64,000 nucleotides of DNA from Mesostigma viride. Taxonomy: Eukaryota > Streptophyta > Mesostigmatophyceae > Mesostigmatales > Mesostigmataceae. The notes under the pieces were generated by a model that did no database searches, was not told the DNA's origin, and saw only the letters and a list, made by a program, of their open reading frames with translations. The DNA lies in NCBI GenBank assembly GCA_009746045.1, contig RPFO01000310.1, forward strand, positions 1,771,142 to 1,835,141, given 5' to 3'. Positions 21,397 through 32,666 of the stretch are shown piece after piece (positions within the stretch are counted from its first letter, which is position 1; each line of letters begins with the position of its first letter). The position numbers were made by a program, and so were the translations under genes.

Positions 21397-22997
21397 ATGG
21401 CAAGTTCCACCGTCCCTGAATTGAAAGCTGCGCTTCAAGCATCTACAGAGAAAATCTTGGTCATCATCCTACACGGCATGGATGCTTCGGTCTCTGACAG
21501 GAATGAGCTGAGGAAGCTGATGGCCGATCGGGGCGGTATAATAGTGGGCGGCGTAAAAAACCAACCAAACTTCCATGTACGCTTCCCATCCGCAGAAGCT
21601 GCTGAGGCAGTTCTTAAAGCTTACGTCCACGGCAAGGGCAACCCGTCCATCATGGTGGGCCCCAAGGTCTTCCGGCTTCACAAGTACCAGCCCGAGTACA
21701 GTGGTGCCGAATTCACCCTCACTCTGTCGCACTTACCGGCAGAAACACGCGACATTGCGGTGATACCTATGCTTATCAGACCCTGGGGCACGCCGTCGAA
21801 CCCGGCGCTCTACGAGGAATCCGTCAAGGCAAAGCATCACGGGCCGCAAAAGAAGAAATCAAGGTGAACTCCGCAGCCATGGGGTTCACACCCAACTTCG
21901 ACCCGGCACGTGGGCTTACAGGAGACGGTCTAAACCTGATCTACGGCATGCCGGGCGGCTACTCGGAGGATAGGCCCCGCTGCATTCCGGACATCATCAC
22001 GGTGCAAACTCACGACAACTCCGGCAAGATCGCCAGCAACCACAAGATCACCACGCAGATCGACATGGAGCGCCCGGTGTGCACCAGCTGCATGAGGAGC
22101 CGGGAACATGAGCCTAAGGACTGCCCGCACAGGTCCACGGCTAACAGGGCTAAGAAGGACCGCATGGCTCATGCCAACCTCGGCCCCACACCGCGCCCCG
22201 ATAATGCCCAGGATCCCAACGGCAGCCGGAACACAACCATGGGAGAGGATATCAACCGCTTCCTCTGGAACGGACTGGCCGACTGGAGGGTCTGTCACGA
22301 CCTGGGTATGCCGGCGGGGGCAAGGATTGCCCTCAAGCTCCACCTTCTCATCACCTCAACCGGCAACGAGGACTCCATTTTCTGCCCGCTCAACGAGGCC
22401 AACGAACCCTACCTGTACGTCTGGGAACCTCGTGGGTACAAAACACAACGCCCACTCGACTTCTGGACCGACGCGCAGATGCACATTGACAGCCTGGCAC
22501 TGAACCCACTGGTCACACTCAACCCGGAAACCCCCACCCTTCACATGGCCCACGTTGAGAATGGGGGTCCCAGGAGGGGAATTGACCTAGTGAAGATCCT
22601 CCTCCCAGGCACATACCAGCCAGATGACACGGGCAAGATACCGGATGCGGCCGGGCGATGGCTACTAACGTCCAAGAAGCAACTTTTCGAGGGCAGCAGC
22701 ACCCCCTGGCCACAGTACAGGCCTGTCCGCCGCAAGGACCAGCCAACCGCGGACACCGAGCCACCGGGATCGCCGCAGCACATTCCCAACGCCGCCAACG
22801 GGGCAGAGCTCAGCCTACCGGAGAATCTTGAGGAGGGGGACGAGATCGGGGAACACATGGACACGGAGGCGCCGGGGCAAGGAACTAAGCGCGCCCGGCC
22901 GGCAGCCACCGGGGACACTCACACAACACCGGCCTGGACATCCGTGGCGGCGCCGGACGCAACGGACGTGGCGGCCGCGCCCACCGTGACTAGGTAA
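21397..22997 (+). pseudogene. L1-like ORF1 (RRM-like domain plus CCHC zinc knuckle)
   Basis: ATG at 21397. The first frame (to 21867) has KILVIILHGMDASVSDRNEL and FHVRFPSAEAAEAVLKAY, a beta-alpha-beta pattern like an RRM. It ends at a Lys-rich stretch where an A-rich run precedes a frameshift. The second frame (21864-22997) carries CTSCMRSREHEPKDCPH, a C-x2-C-x5-H-x4-C knuckle, then a conserved-looking domain (FLWNGLADWRVCHDLGMPAG) and an acidic Pro-rich tail. ORF1 proteins bind element RNA. Start chosen as the first ATG; a TTG lies 6 bases upstream. Confidence 0.8.
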
Positions 22998-23020
22998 GAC
23001 CTGCCTGATACGCCACTAAC

Positions 23021-24981
23021 ATGAGCCAACTCACCATAGTATCATGGAATGTACGTGGTCTCAATAGCTATGGAGTACGTACTGCTAATGGCATTCCCAA
23101 TACTACTCGTATCAAGCAATTAACCCTTCACCTCGCATCATTACTGCAGGGCTACGGCGGCCCAGCCCATGAGATCTGGCTGGGCCTGCAAGAGCATAAA
23201 ATTCAAGGCCCCGGGGTCACGGCCAACAAAGCAGTGAGAGCACTAGCTCCTAATAGTGAGAGTCGATGGGCTGGGCGCGAGGAACCCAGGGGGGCACAGC
23301 TTTGATTCAATACCGTAAAACGGCTTCCTCACACCTCACCTGCCACACTTGGTCCCAACCGGTAGATACGGCGGCGGCTCAATGGCAAGGCCGCTGGGTA
23401 CGACAGCACATCACCTGGGGTAGCAAGCAGGGGTACCTTCTTTCAATTTACGCCCCAACCGACCCAGCTGAACAACATAATTTTTTCAAAGACATGTTTC
23501 AGATGATCCACGCCATTATTTCCCACGGCCTGGAGGTCATATTGATGGGTGATTTCAATCTAGACATGGCGGCGCACCCTCAATCACGTACAAACCCCTT
23601 TCACGAACAGCTACTAGAGCTTAACCTACACGACCTACTGCGCTCCAGGGACAACGACCACACTTGGCTTGCAACACGCGACGGTCACCGCATCACACGC
23701 CGTCTAGACAGAATCTATGCCACGCACGCTTGGGCGGACCTTGTATGTCATGCTAGGGTAGATCGCTCTATCACTCTTTCGGACCACTACCCTTGTATTA
23801 TCACCTTAACGCACCACACCCCACCGACGCGGGGACCCGGTATCCCCCGCTTCAACCGAGACTTATTGAGGGATCAAACATTCACGGCTCAAGTAAAAGC
23901 TTTTTGGCGAGAGTGGGTGGCCAGCATCCCTCACTATACCGATCATTGTCGATGGATGCAAGCCGGCCTACAACATGTACTGCAACTTTCTAAGAAATAC
24001 ACTGCTGAGCTTAGACAACAGAAAGGCCATGAATACCGATGTTACGAACGTATTGTCAATCGTCTACAACTTAAGCAAACACTCACTACTTATGACATGG
24101 CGAAAATGCAACAAGCCCAGCTAGCCTTGGACAAACTACGATACGAAAGACACGCTAACGCCATAGATGCGGAAAACCTTTGGTGGCACACAACGGGGGA
24201 AAAAATGAATAAAGAATATTTTGCACTCCTCCCGAAGCAACGAACACACACGCTGATAACTGAAATTCACGACGACCAGGGCATCCACACCGACACCCAT
24301 TCCATACTAAACAGCGGTCATCAATATTTTACGAAGCTATTCCGAAGTAAACCGCACCCTCAAGCACCTCAAGCTATCCACCAAGTCCTTCAGGCGATAC
24401 CACGGCGCCTCACCACCACGCAGCAGCAAGAACTAGATCAGACACCCACACAAGCTGAGACACAGGCTGCTATGCTCAAAATCAAACTCGGTAGTGCACC
24501 CGGAGTGGACGGCATCCCTGTAGAATTTTGGAGGAAGTTTTGGCCCGACCTTTCTGCCGGCTTTTACAAATGCGTCCTCGAAGTATGGCGCACAGGTATC
24601 GTCCCTGGCAACTGGGCAGAAACCGCACTAATCCTCATATTTAAAAAGGGGTCTAAAACTCAATGGCAAAACTACCGTCCCATACGACTACTCACGGTTG
24701 CGTACAAAATCATCAGTAAAATACTACAACTACGCATTTACACAGTACTCGACGACCTAATCGGTCCGGAACAAGTCGGCTTCCGCGCTAACCTACACAT
24801 AAACGATAGCATTACCATGCTTATGGACATAGTGGAAAAAGCGTGGCGCCACAACATACTCGGCATCATACTATTCTGGGATTTCAAAAAAGCTTTTGAC
24901 CGCATGTGTTGGGACTACCTTGAGAAGACATTGCGCGGTTTCGGATTTGGGGCACTTTCACGCATGTCACCATCGGTATGA
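23021..24981 (+). pseudogene. L1-like ORF2: endonuclease and N-terminal RT
   Basis: The 23021 frame, whose ATG follows the ORF1 stop by 23 bases, has LTIVSWNVRGLNSYG and WLGLQEHKIQ. After a frameshift near 23268 the next frame carries VILMGDFNLDMAAHP, TRRLDRIYATHAWADL and SITLSDHYPCIITL, completing the APE endonuclease. RT motifs follow: GSAPGVDGIPVEFWRKFW, ALILIFKKGSKTQWQNYRPI, IGPEQVGFRANLHINDSIT and ILFWDFKKAFDRMCWDYL. The frame fails near 24970. Catalytic residues of both enzymes are visible. Confidence 0.9.
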
Positions 24982-26612
24982 TTCAATCGCTCTCATGGAC
25001 CCTACTCCTAAACGGGCACTTCTCACGCACAGGCACTAGCTCTAGGTCACTCCCACAAGGCGACTGCATGTCCCCGCTCCTGTTTCTTCTTGCGCATGCC
25101 GGGCTGTTCTTTTTGCACGCTCGCGACAACAGGATCAGGGGCTTCCCCATCCAAGGTAAACCGCGAGGTTTGTTCCAAACTGCTTATGTTGATGACACCA
25201 CTAATGTCTGCACCTCCACTACCGATGTGCATGCTATCATGGAGAATATCACGACATACTCTATGGCCTCTCAACAGCGGTGTAACGTGCAAAAGTCCAC
25301 GGGGCTGCACATCGGGAGAGGATCCTCCCCCCGCTTATCACTCCCTAATCTGCCTGTGACATGGGTCCAGCCAGACGGTCACCACCTATTACACAACTGC
25401 CCTATCGGTTGCACTATGGATGGACGTCTTGCTGAACACCCCACCTTTTTGTATGACAACACAACACACAGTGGCAAACTCACAGGCATGCTCCAAGCGG
25501 CATCAAGATGGGCAGCGGTTCCCCGTCTCAGCCTACGGGGCAGGGTCCTCATCACCAACCAAATGTTATTCTCCAAAGTGCTCTACTACTGCCAAGGTCA
25601 CCCACCTAACGAGTACACCACCAAGATCATCCAACGAATCGGCAGCAATTTTGTTTGGAAACAGCAGGGTATCATAACACACACGGTGCCGGGATGGATC
25701 GATCGGGACATGTCCTATATGCCATGGGTTCAAGGAGGCTTGGGCTTACATAATATGGAGTGGCGCTTATGGTCAGTGTACACCAAACAGATCCTAACCG
25801 CTTTCATAGGCGTAAACGCACACCCTGGTTGTATGTTGGCACAAGAAGCTTTCGCCACAACCTATACCCACAACAATGGTACATCATGGCACTTGGGGGC
25901 AGCAATACTTACATGTGCGCTCACTTCGTATAAAGGCTTATCATGGTACTGGGCACGTATGTGGAAAGGTTATAAGAACCTAAAACCGGACAGAATTGCT
26001 CACCCTACCACGCGGGAAGAGGTGGCACGCCAACCATTATATTTCAATGATTTGCTGCGCGATAGTGAGCATAATGTGTTTGGTGTTTTAAGCGGCCGCA
26101 ACCCATATGAGGGCTTTTTGACGGCCAACCCGCCGGTTACGCGAATCATCGATTTATACGCGGCTGACGGTGACCGATATCGCCTCCTAACATACACGGA
26201 AATCAGTGCGTGGATCGCAAACATGCCCAGCCGACCAGCTTGGGACAACCTTCTACAAGCAATTCCCGCAGGATGGCATACCCTCATGACAACCCCACGC
26301 AAACCCCTACAAGTCGGGGAATGGGTGAGCTATTACCCGGATCGCGACACGTCCATACATAAGGGCTGCATCGTTGCGGTCGCGTCGACGGGCGTTACCA
26401 TACAATTGCTCCAGGAGACACCCGACGGTCAAGGACTTCTCGGCAAATTGATTACATCGTACGCCTACATTCCAGCATTTCAATGTCACCGCATTCGAGT
26501 GGTCCCGTGGTCACTGTCACAGGCGTGCATGTTACCCTTGGACCCCACCACAGTGATACGCGACACCACATGGCTACATGTTGGCAAGGGCGACTGGACA
26601 CGCTTGCTCTAG
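24978..26612 (+). pseudogene. L1-like ORF2: RT palm and thumb
   Basis: Continues the RT in a shifted frame: SRSLPQGDCMSPLLFLLAHA and TAYVDDTTNVCTSTTDVHAI (YVDD), then KSTGLHIGRG. After the RT come ILTAFIGVNAHPGCMLAQE, the inter-domain region and SHRIRVVPWSL-like sequence near 26500. It ends at TAG 26612 after a frameshift around 26600. Confidence 0.88.
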
Positions 26613-27423
26613 ACCCGCTAGAATTTGGGTGGGTCCTCACATCTGGCGGCACCCCCATGACGAAGTGCCTTTTCGAGTACACGGCAGACTGGGGATACCG
26701 GCTACTTCTACATAAAAATCATAGGATGCACCCGGGTCGCCTGCGCTGGCACCCCGAGTGGCCGGGCTACACCTGGATCAAGAACATTACCTTGGCAGTT
26801 GATCACCCATTGGTTGACAAACGGGCCACCGACGTCCAGCACCTGCTTATGCATCGGGCCATCGGGGTCAATTCCCAATTGCACCACCGGTACTCCCACG
26901 CGGCGGCGTGCTTATGCAACTTTCCAGATGAAACAATTGAGCACAGATTTCTGGACTGCCAACTCGCAGGGGTTTGGCAATGGCTGCTGGGTATATGGGC
27001 CAAGTGGATGGCTATTACAGCTCCCCCACCACCGTCACACTATCTACGGTTATTTTCGGCATCACGGGATTACGGGACGCGAGCCTCACAGCCAACCAGA
27101 TGGCATGGATATGGCTCCGCACGACGATGCTTCACACCATATGGCAAGTTCGCAACGAGACCGTATTCACGTTACGTGCCGCGTACACGAGAGGTGCCGT
27201 GGTCCGCCGGTTTATCTCATCTTGGAACCTGGCTATGCGTCGTTACTGGCTCCTGGCGACGGAACAACACAAAGTATGGGACCCGGGCCCTAACAATGAC
27301 ACCCCCAGCCCACTGGAAGTCTTCCATGCACTCATGGGCATGAACCAGGTCTTTACACGTATGCCGGATGACGATATATCTACAGTACAATGGCTACCTT
27401 GGTCGCAGGGCGCGCCTTATTAA
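26613..27423 (+). pseudogene. L1-like ORF2: C-terminal zinc region
   Basis: Two frames. The first gives KCLFEYTADWGYRLLLHK, DHPLVDKRATDVQHLLMHRA and CLCNFPDETIEHRFLDC, a C..C...H...C cluster. The second, from about 27010, gives MAWIWLRTTMLHTIWQVRNE and RRFISSWNLAMRRYWLLATE and ends TAA at 27421. The region is thought to bind RNA in L1 ORF2 proteins. Confidence 0.82.
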
Positions 27424-27534
27424 TGCGGGCAACCCAATTTAGGCACAACTAGGCATTTCAGGCTATTTTTGGCATACCTGGGTCACCTTAACTGTTATAT
27501 GGAAATAAACTAACACCCATTTCACCGGAAAAAA

Positions 27535-27602
27535 AAGGCGAGTACGAGTACCGAGTACTACTCGGGCTCAAAAAAGTAGGCGAGTACGAGTAACAAGTAG
27601 TA
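27535..27602. repeat. CGAGTAC minisatellite, third array (left part)
   Basis: GGCGAGTACGAGTACCGAG, then TACTACTCGGGCTC and a second unit up to GTAGTA, where a MITE interrupts. The array resumes at 27902. Confidence 0.92.
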
Positions 27603-27901
27603 CCGTAGTGGCTCTTATATGTGTACGCTTAATTATCGTACGAGGGCTTTTAGCGATTTTTGTTACGCGTACGGGGTTTTAGGGATTTTTTCTTAGTGTA
27701 CGTAGGTATATCGTAAGGGTATATCGTATGTATATTTGGGAGGCAGTACCCTAGGGACAACATATGGAAGCCCCTCATACGTATATCGCAGCATCTGAGG
27801 GTGATATCTTGGGATGTACGAGGCCGGAAGGAGTTTTTTTTTCGGCCTGTACGGGGTCGATTCGTACATAATTAGGCGTACTGATATAAGAGCCACTACG
27901 G
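27603..27901 (+). mobile_element. 299-bp MITE with 18-bp inverted ends and TA duplication
   Basis: Starts CCGTAGTGGCTCTTATAT and ends with the exact inverse. Both sides have TA. Removing the element and one TA restores an ordinary minisatellite unit (GTAGTACTCGGGCTCC). The interior is AT-rich with TCGTACG-type motifs and no gene. TA target fits Tc1/mariner-type mobilisation. Confidence 0.9.
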
Positions 27902-28204
27902 TACTCGGGCTCCAAAAAGAAGGCGAGTACCGAGTAGTGAGTAGTACACCCCCCCCCACACGTTTAAGATTGGGGTCCGACCAATCCAGGGCTCATGATC
28001 TTAAAAAATCTTACTACTGTGATTCGATTCTACTAAGTTCTACTACATTCTACTACAATTATACTACTAGTAGAGGTCTAATCCAGGGGCTCATGATCTT
28101 AAACCTGAGAATCTTAAACGTGTGTGTGGGGGGTGTACTCACAACTCGGTACTCGCGTTTTTTACTCGTGGACTTAGTACTCGTGGACCCAACCCTAGCA
28201 GATT
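27902..28204. repeat. Minisatellite remnant and simple sequence
   Basis: The array resumes at 27902-27940. The rest holds C runs at 27949 and 28127, a TTCTACTA-rich stretch at 28028-28072, and two divergent copies of GGGCTCATGATCTTAAA (27989 and 28087). 28145-28190 has further ACTCGTGGACTTAGTACTCG minisatellite-like sequence. No gene. Confidence 0.7.
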
Positions 28205-28266
28205 TGGGTTCAGCTCGCCAAGTGCTATCAGTTTGTCCGTCAAACCGTTTCAAAATTCCGACCATA

Positions 28267-28732
28267 CACCCCCCGCATTGGTAGTTTTAATTCCCCTCAG
28301 CCGAAAGGCCCTTCGGAATTAGACATTAGCGTTTTATTGGTTGAAAGTGCTACTGTGCCCGCCTAATTAATTAATTATTGGTTTGTTTGTTTGGTTACCG
28401 AACAACCGTTGAACTGGTTGCATTTAATAATTCTTTGTCTGTTGACTTTGTTCTGTATAATAACCCAGCCGGATGCACTGCTCTTACGGCTAGGAAAAGC
28501 ACATTTTTCAGCCAGAGATTTAATATTTCTTTGTTTGTTAGCGAGAAAGCTGCACACGTGACAGGAAAATAATATTTATTTACACTTTCTTTGTTTGTTT
28601 GGTAGCTTCAAAAACTACAGTTCACTACACTCGGGAATTAGTTAATTAAAATTCTTTTGTTTTATTGATTGTTTGCAGCTGGCCGGCGCCCAGCCTCATA
28701 ATTATTTAGTAAACTTACCAATGCGGGGGGTG
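28267..28732 (+). mobile_element. TA-flanked MITE, copy 2 (intact, 466 bp)
   Basis: Ends CACCCCCCGCATTGGTA and its inverse, flanked by TA at 28265-28266 and 28733-28734. The empty site, with a single TA, is at 10607-10608 in P copy 1. The interior is AT-rich with TTTGTTTG motifs and no ORF. Same family as 11711-16198. Confidence 0.93.
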
Positions 28733-28760
28733 TACAGGGAGCTAGCAGAAAATCCAAGTG

Positions 28761-29205
28761 ACGCTATTGGCGAGAAACCGGTCCACGCAAGGAAACTGGG
28801 CCTCGGAGATCGACCCCAAAATTAAATTTGACTAGCGCAATCGACAGATCTCTCCAAGGGAATTCCAAATCTGCCATCGGGTAGTTGAAAGTCCTTTTCC
28901 GACCAGGTGATAGACTTGTTACGAGACTGGCAAAAATGGCTCTAACGTCATTCTCTTACGCCAAGTAAGCCAAAGTCGAGTATGGCAAGTACGAGGTAGG
29001 GTGGTCTGATCTCAAGTATAAGTAGCGCAATCGATAGATCTCGGTGAGTGGAGTCAGGATCTGCCATGAAAAGGCCGAACCTTGGTCCAAAATGGAAGAT
29101 TGGGGTCGAAATCGGTCGGAATCCGATACATTTTGGGCAAAAAAATAATTAATTCGCCAAAATGTACCTTTCTGCTACAGTGGACCGGTTTCTCGCCAAT
29201 AGCGT
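28761..29205 (+). mobile_element. 445-bp inverted-repeat element with about 26-bp ends
   Basis: The left end starts ACGCTATTGGCGAGAAACCG and the right end is its exact inverse. Comparison with the uninterrupted copy near 10585 shows CAAGTG on both sides, a 6-bp duplication if the ends are placed here (4 bp if each end is extended by one base). Contains no ORF. Two internal copies of a TAGCGCAATCGA.AGATCTC motif lie at about 28834 and 29026. Superfamily not determined. Confidence 0.85.
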
Positions 29206-29340
29206 CAAGTGTTTTGTAGTAAAAAACCCATATCGGCCCGGCACCCTACCTACCTACCCTTTAAGTTAACGGTTTTTGAGGCTCTGTAACTTCTAACCTA
29301 GAGACCCCCTGGGGTCGCGACCAGTGGCAAACATGCTTGT

Positions 29341-29834
29341 CCACGGCGTGGGACAAGTGCACAGCCAAATTCCCTGCGATCACTGTGATTCCTTTTTGCC
29401 TGGTACCACTCGCAGATTTGACCGTCAGATATTCGGCCCGCCATTCTGAACTGTCGGATATTGGGTTCGAAATAAAAGTATGACACTTTTGAAATGTTGG
29501 TGGTTTTGGGGAAACTATGGAAAAGGTGGCGCCCTGGCGCGGTCGTATGCGTGGCCGTAGATCAATCATCGGACGGTTAAACTGGATGAGCGGAAACCCA
29601 GAACGAGAGGTCTGTCGTCAGGATCAATTAAATCAGCGGCGAAAATCGTTGATGGAAGGGCGGGGGTGGCGGGGCGGGAGGGTCCCCCAAGAAACCGCCC
29701 CAAGAAGCCGCGGCAGACTACGGGCGCGCTGAACCGTTGTGGAGGGGTGGCCAAGAAACCGCGGCAGTTACAAAAGGCGCCATGACGGCGCGCACTGGAC
29801 TTGTCAGCCTGGACCTGGTCAACAAGAATATTCT
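29341..29834. other. No gene recognised
   Basis: Unique-looking sequence. 29640-29760 is GC-rich with two AAGAAACCGC...CGGCAG blocks. Open frames are short and mutually overlapping on both strands, with no recognisable domain. Confidence 0.4.
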
Positions 29835-31739
29835 GCCGGCAGCCTGCTTCTTTTCCGGGCCGAGTAATATTAAACAGCAGATTCTGATTTCATCAGACGA
29901 TGACAAAGGCTGGCATGACAAAGGCTGGCATGACAAAGGCTGGGCGCGGCGCTCGGGCGTAACAGCGTTAAGGCAGGCCAGGCGCAGGCACGTAAAAACA
30001 CGGGCGACGGGCCATGGGCCACGGGCCACGCGTCGGCCGTCGGCCCAGCCATTCCTGCATTTTAGGAACGTTGCCGGGCACAAAATTCAAATTCTGGTGC
30101 GGCATGGCCGCGGCAGCTACCTGGCCCGGGCTGGCCGACGTTGGCATGGACGACTGTCAAGAAAGAGTTCATCTCGCTTGGGTAAGCTGCGGTTGTTTCG
30201 TCTGGGCGCTCTTCCCATTTTATTGCTAACGGGTCGATTTGCTTACCCAACGTTTTCCATCCAGGGCAGAAATGCCAGCGACTTTTCAGTCGGCCACTTC
30301 CATTTACCCACTTCGAGTGGTAACGTCATCAACGTTACCCTCTGTATTCCGGCCTGTCTCCTTCTATTTCGCAGGAACCCTTCGCTTCTGGTTGGCGTTC
30401 CTGCACTGCAGCAGGCTGCAGTCTCTACCGCTGCATTTTTTTGTAAGTACTTCGATTGGGAAGTTCGTCTAGCGTTTTTCCATCGTCTGTCCTGCTTCCA
30501 AGCCAGGCCGCGTCTCTACACTGTGTTTCCGTCAGCAACGGGATGGAGGTCCGTTTTTTCATGATCGGCAACCGTTTTGGTCGCGTCATTTTCAGCAATA
30601 CGCAACTGCCTCTGCCTTACACGCTGCGCTTTGTCGTCCTTCCGTCGGTTCGGGAAAGCTTCTTACGTCTTTCAATTACATCATTACCGTCCAGGTAGTT
30701 TCTTACCATTTGCTTTCCGTCGGCAACGGGTCGGGAGCATATACAGTGGGTCATTACCCGCAATGCAGCTTCCCCCCTGTTTTCCCCACAGGCTCTCCCT
30801 GTATTTCCTTGGGGAACATCTTTGGATTAGCTCCCGTGCATCAAACGTGCATCAAGAACACATTTTTAAGGGAGACTTTGGCTGTTCGTGGGATGGGAAG
30901 CCCTACTGTGCCCATGCTTTCCACTGTTTGATCTTGGCTGCATACCCCTGGCACCTGTCACCCACCTGACTTTTGCTAGTAGTTGCTGGATTTTTTCTTA
31001 TAGCAGGTGCTGCGTGCTAGTGATTGTCATTACGGTCGCCATTGCTTGCCAGGAATTGATAGTTGCTTGATATGGTCAGCATCATGGCCAAGTCTACGCT
31101 CAGATCCTGCTTTGAATTTGTGGCGGGCGTTTTCTGTATTGGATGAACGCCAGTTTCTGTTACGGTGTGTTTGTGTATAGGAACAAGCTTGAAGCAACAG
31201 CACACGATGCATATTCATACTCGATCATATACATGCGCTTAATGTGAACGGTGTAGCCTAGGGCGAAGGGCGTCAGTTGGTTTACACGACGACGTATTCA
31301 AAGTATAACTTCTGTAAACAAGTATCCATCTGCGTGTGTTAATTCATTTTGGCAGCCATGCATGTGCACAAGAGTACCAATTAATTATTCCTACACTAGG
31401 GGTCGATGTATTTAGCATTCACTTTGGCACTTACTGCGGCAATGCCATTACTGCGTGGCTCCCCAACGGGACATGTTCTGTGTCTTGTTGTGTTGACAGC
31501 GTGTAATAAGTGTTGCAACGTACTAGGCAAGGGTTTAGGGTCCAAACTGTGAGGGGCAGCACATTGAAACCAAGAATCATTTAGCACTCGCAGTTAGGTG
31601 TCGCCATGATTCAGAGAACTTGTTGTGGCCTGACCACTTGGGGCAGTGAGACAAGGTTGGATGCCCTCCCAATCAGTTTCTAGGGGTTGAAGGTTGTTTT
31701 ATTGCCACCCATGTGACGCAATATACGTGCGCTTGATGA
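29835..31739 (+). repeat. Inverted-pair repeat X, copy 1
   Basis: About 1.9 kb nearly identical, in reverse orientation, to 40466-42368. It includes three tandem copies of GACAAAGGCTGGCAT near 29905, several ATTTTTTTGT-type runs and GC-rich blocks. Open frames of up to 130 codons are conserved between the copies only because the DNA is nearly identical, and none has a recognisable domain. Homology ends exactly at the microsatellite. Probably a nonautonomous mobile element. Confidence 0.85.
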
Positions 31740-32275
31740 GTGAATGGATGGATGGATGGATGGATGGATGGATGGATGGATGGATGGATGGATGGATGGA
31801 TGGATGGATGGATGGATGGATGGATGGATGGATGGATGGATGGATGGATGGATGGATGGATGGATGGATGGATGGATGGATGGATGGATGGATGGATGGA
31901 TGGATGGATGGATGGATGGATGGATGGATGGATGGATGGATGGATGGATGGATGGATGGATGGATGGATGGATGGATGGATGGATGGATGGATGGATGGA
32001 TGGATGGATGGATGGATGGATGCATGGATGCATGGATGCATGGATGCATGGATGCATGGATGCATGGATGCATGGATGCATGGATGCATGGATGCATGGA
32101 TGCATGGATGCATGGATGCATGGATGCATGGATGCATGGATGCATGGATGCATGGATGCATGGATGCATGGATGCATGGATGCATGGATGCATGGATGCA
32201 TGGATGCATGGATGCATGGATGCATGGATGCATGGATGCATGGATGCATGGATGCATGGATGTATGGATGCATGG
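31740..32275. repeat. Composite microsatellite (ATGG)n then (ATGCATGG)n
   Basis: About 70 uninterrupted ATGG units to about 32020, then roughly 32 units of ATGCATGG. All frames stay open through it, which produces long false ORFs on both strands. Confidence 0.98.
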
Positions 32276-32666
32276 ACGGATGATTGGCTAACAAAGTAAT
32301 TGCTTGCGTGTCGTGCGCATGGGCATGTTAGTCCTCCTTGCCTCCCTATGAAACTAAGGGTTGAGAAAGCAGGCTTGGGCTCAGCGGCTACCATATTGTA
32401 GTGGCATGCACACACGGGCTGTTGGGAGCCACGGGGAAGAGAATATGAGAAATCGGGTTAGCCAGTGCTCCGATTGCCAATTTGTAGCCATCCACTAAGC
32501 TGCCGTTTAGAATGGTAGGTACTTTTACACACTTTATACAGACGTCCACTTAAGCTAAATTTGGACTCATTGAGCTCTGAGACATCATGGTGGTGCCGGT
32601 GCCATTGGTGCACCTAGAGCAGGTGTAGTTTACACCCTACCCTTGCAGGAAGTAGCCCAGAATGTA
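32276..32666. other. Non-coding, ends in repeat unit N
   Basis: No gene. 32595-32666 (TGGTGCACCTAGAGCA, then CCCTTGCAGGAAGTAGCCC, AGAATGTATTAA) matches 38890-38961 and is the left part of an N-family repeat interrupted by the TTAA element. Confidence 0.7.

Larger units (their letters stand above)
20714..27534 (+). mobile_element. L1-like LINE, apparently full length
   Basis: A 6.8-kb element with a 5' leader, ORF1, ORF2 and an A-rich 3' end. The 14-bp sequence AAGGCGAGTACGAG lies on both sides (20700-20713 and 27535-27548), consistent with a target duplication inside the minisatellite, although the repeat nature of the target makes the exact boundary uncertain. Its 3' end reads CACCCATTTCACCGG before the A run. 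ORF1 has one frameshift and ORF2 four, so it is an old copy. It is the same family as the element at 16329-20534, on the opposite strand. Confidence 0.9.
28205..29340 (+). repeat. Dispersed repeat unit P, copy 2, carrying two insertions
   Basis: 28205-28266, 28733-28760 and 29206-29340 together match the inverse of 10435-10667. The gaps are the MITE at 28267-28732 and the inverted-repeat element at 28761-29205. The outer part runs on past TTAACGGTTTTTGAGGCTC to the GGGGTCGCGACCAGTGG motif near 29320. Confidence 0.88.

Noticed and set aside
30577-30969. 130-codon frame in repeat X, present in both copies (also 41230-41622)
   Set aside because: The copies are nearly identical DNA, so shared frames carry no evidence of selection, and there is no domain or coding bias I can see.
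31740-32275. CRISPR-like array
   Set aside because: Units are 4 or 8 bp without spacers, which is a microsatellite. The minisatellite at 11437 likewise lacks unique spacers.
31673-32415. Several 180-240 codon frames of HPSIHPSI or MDGWMDGW repeats (also at 39766-40540)
   Set aside because: They are translations of the ATGG/ATGCATGG microsatellite, open in all frames on both strands, with no non-repeat protein signal.
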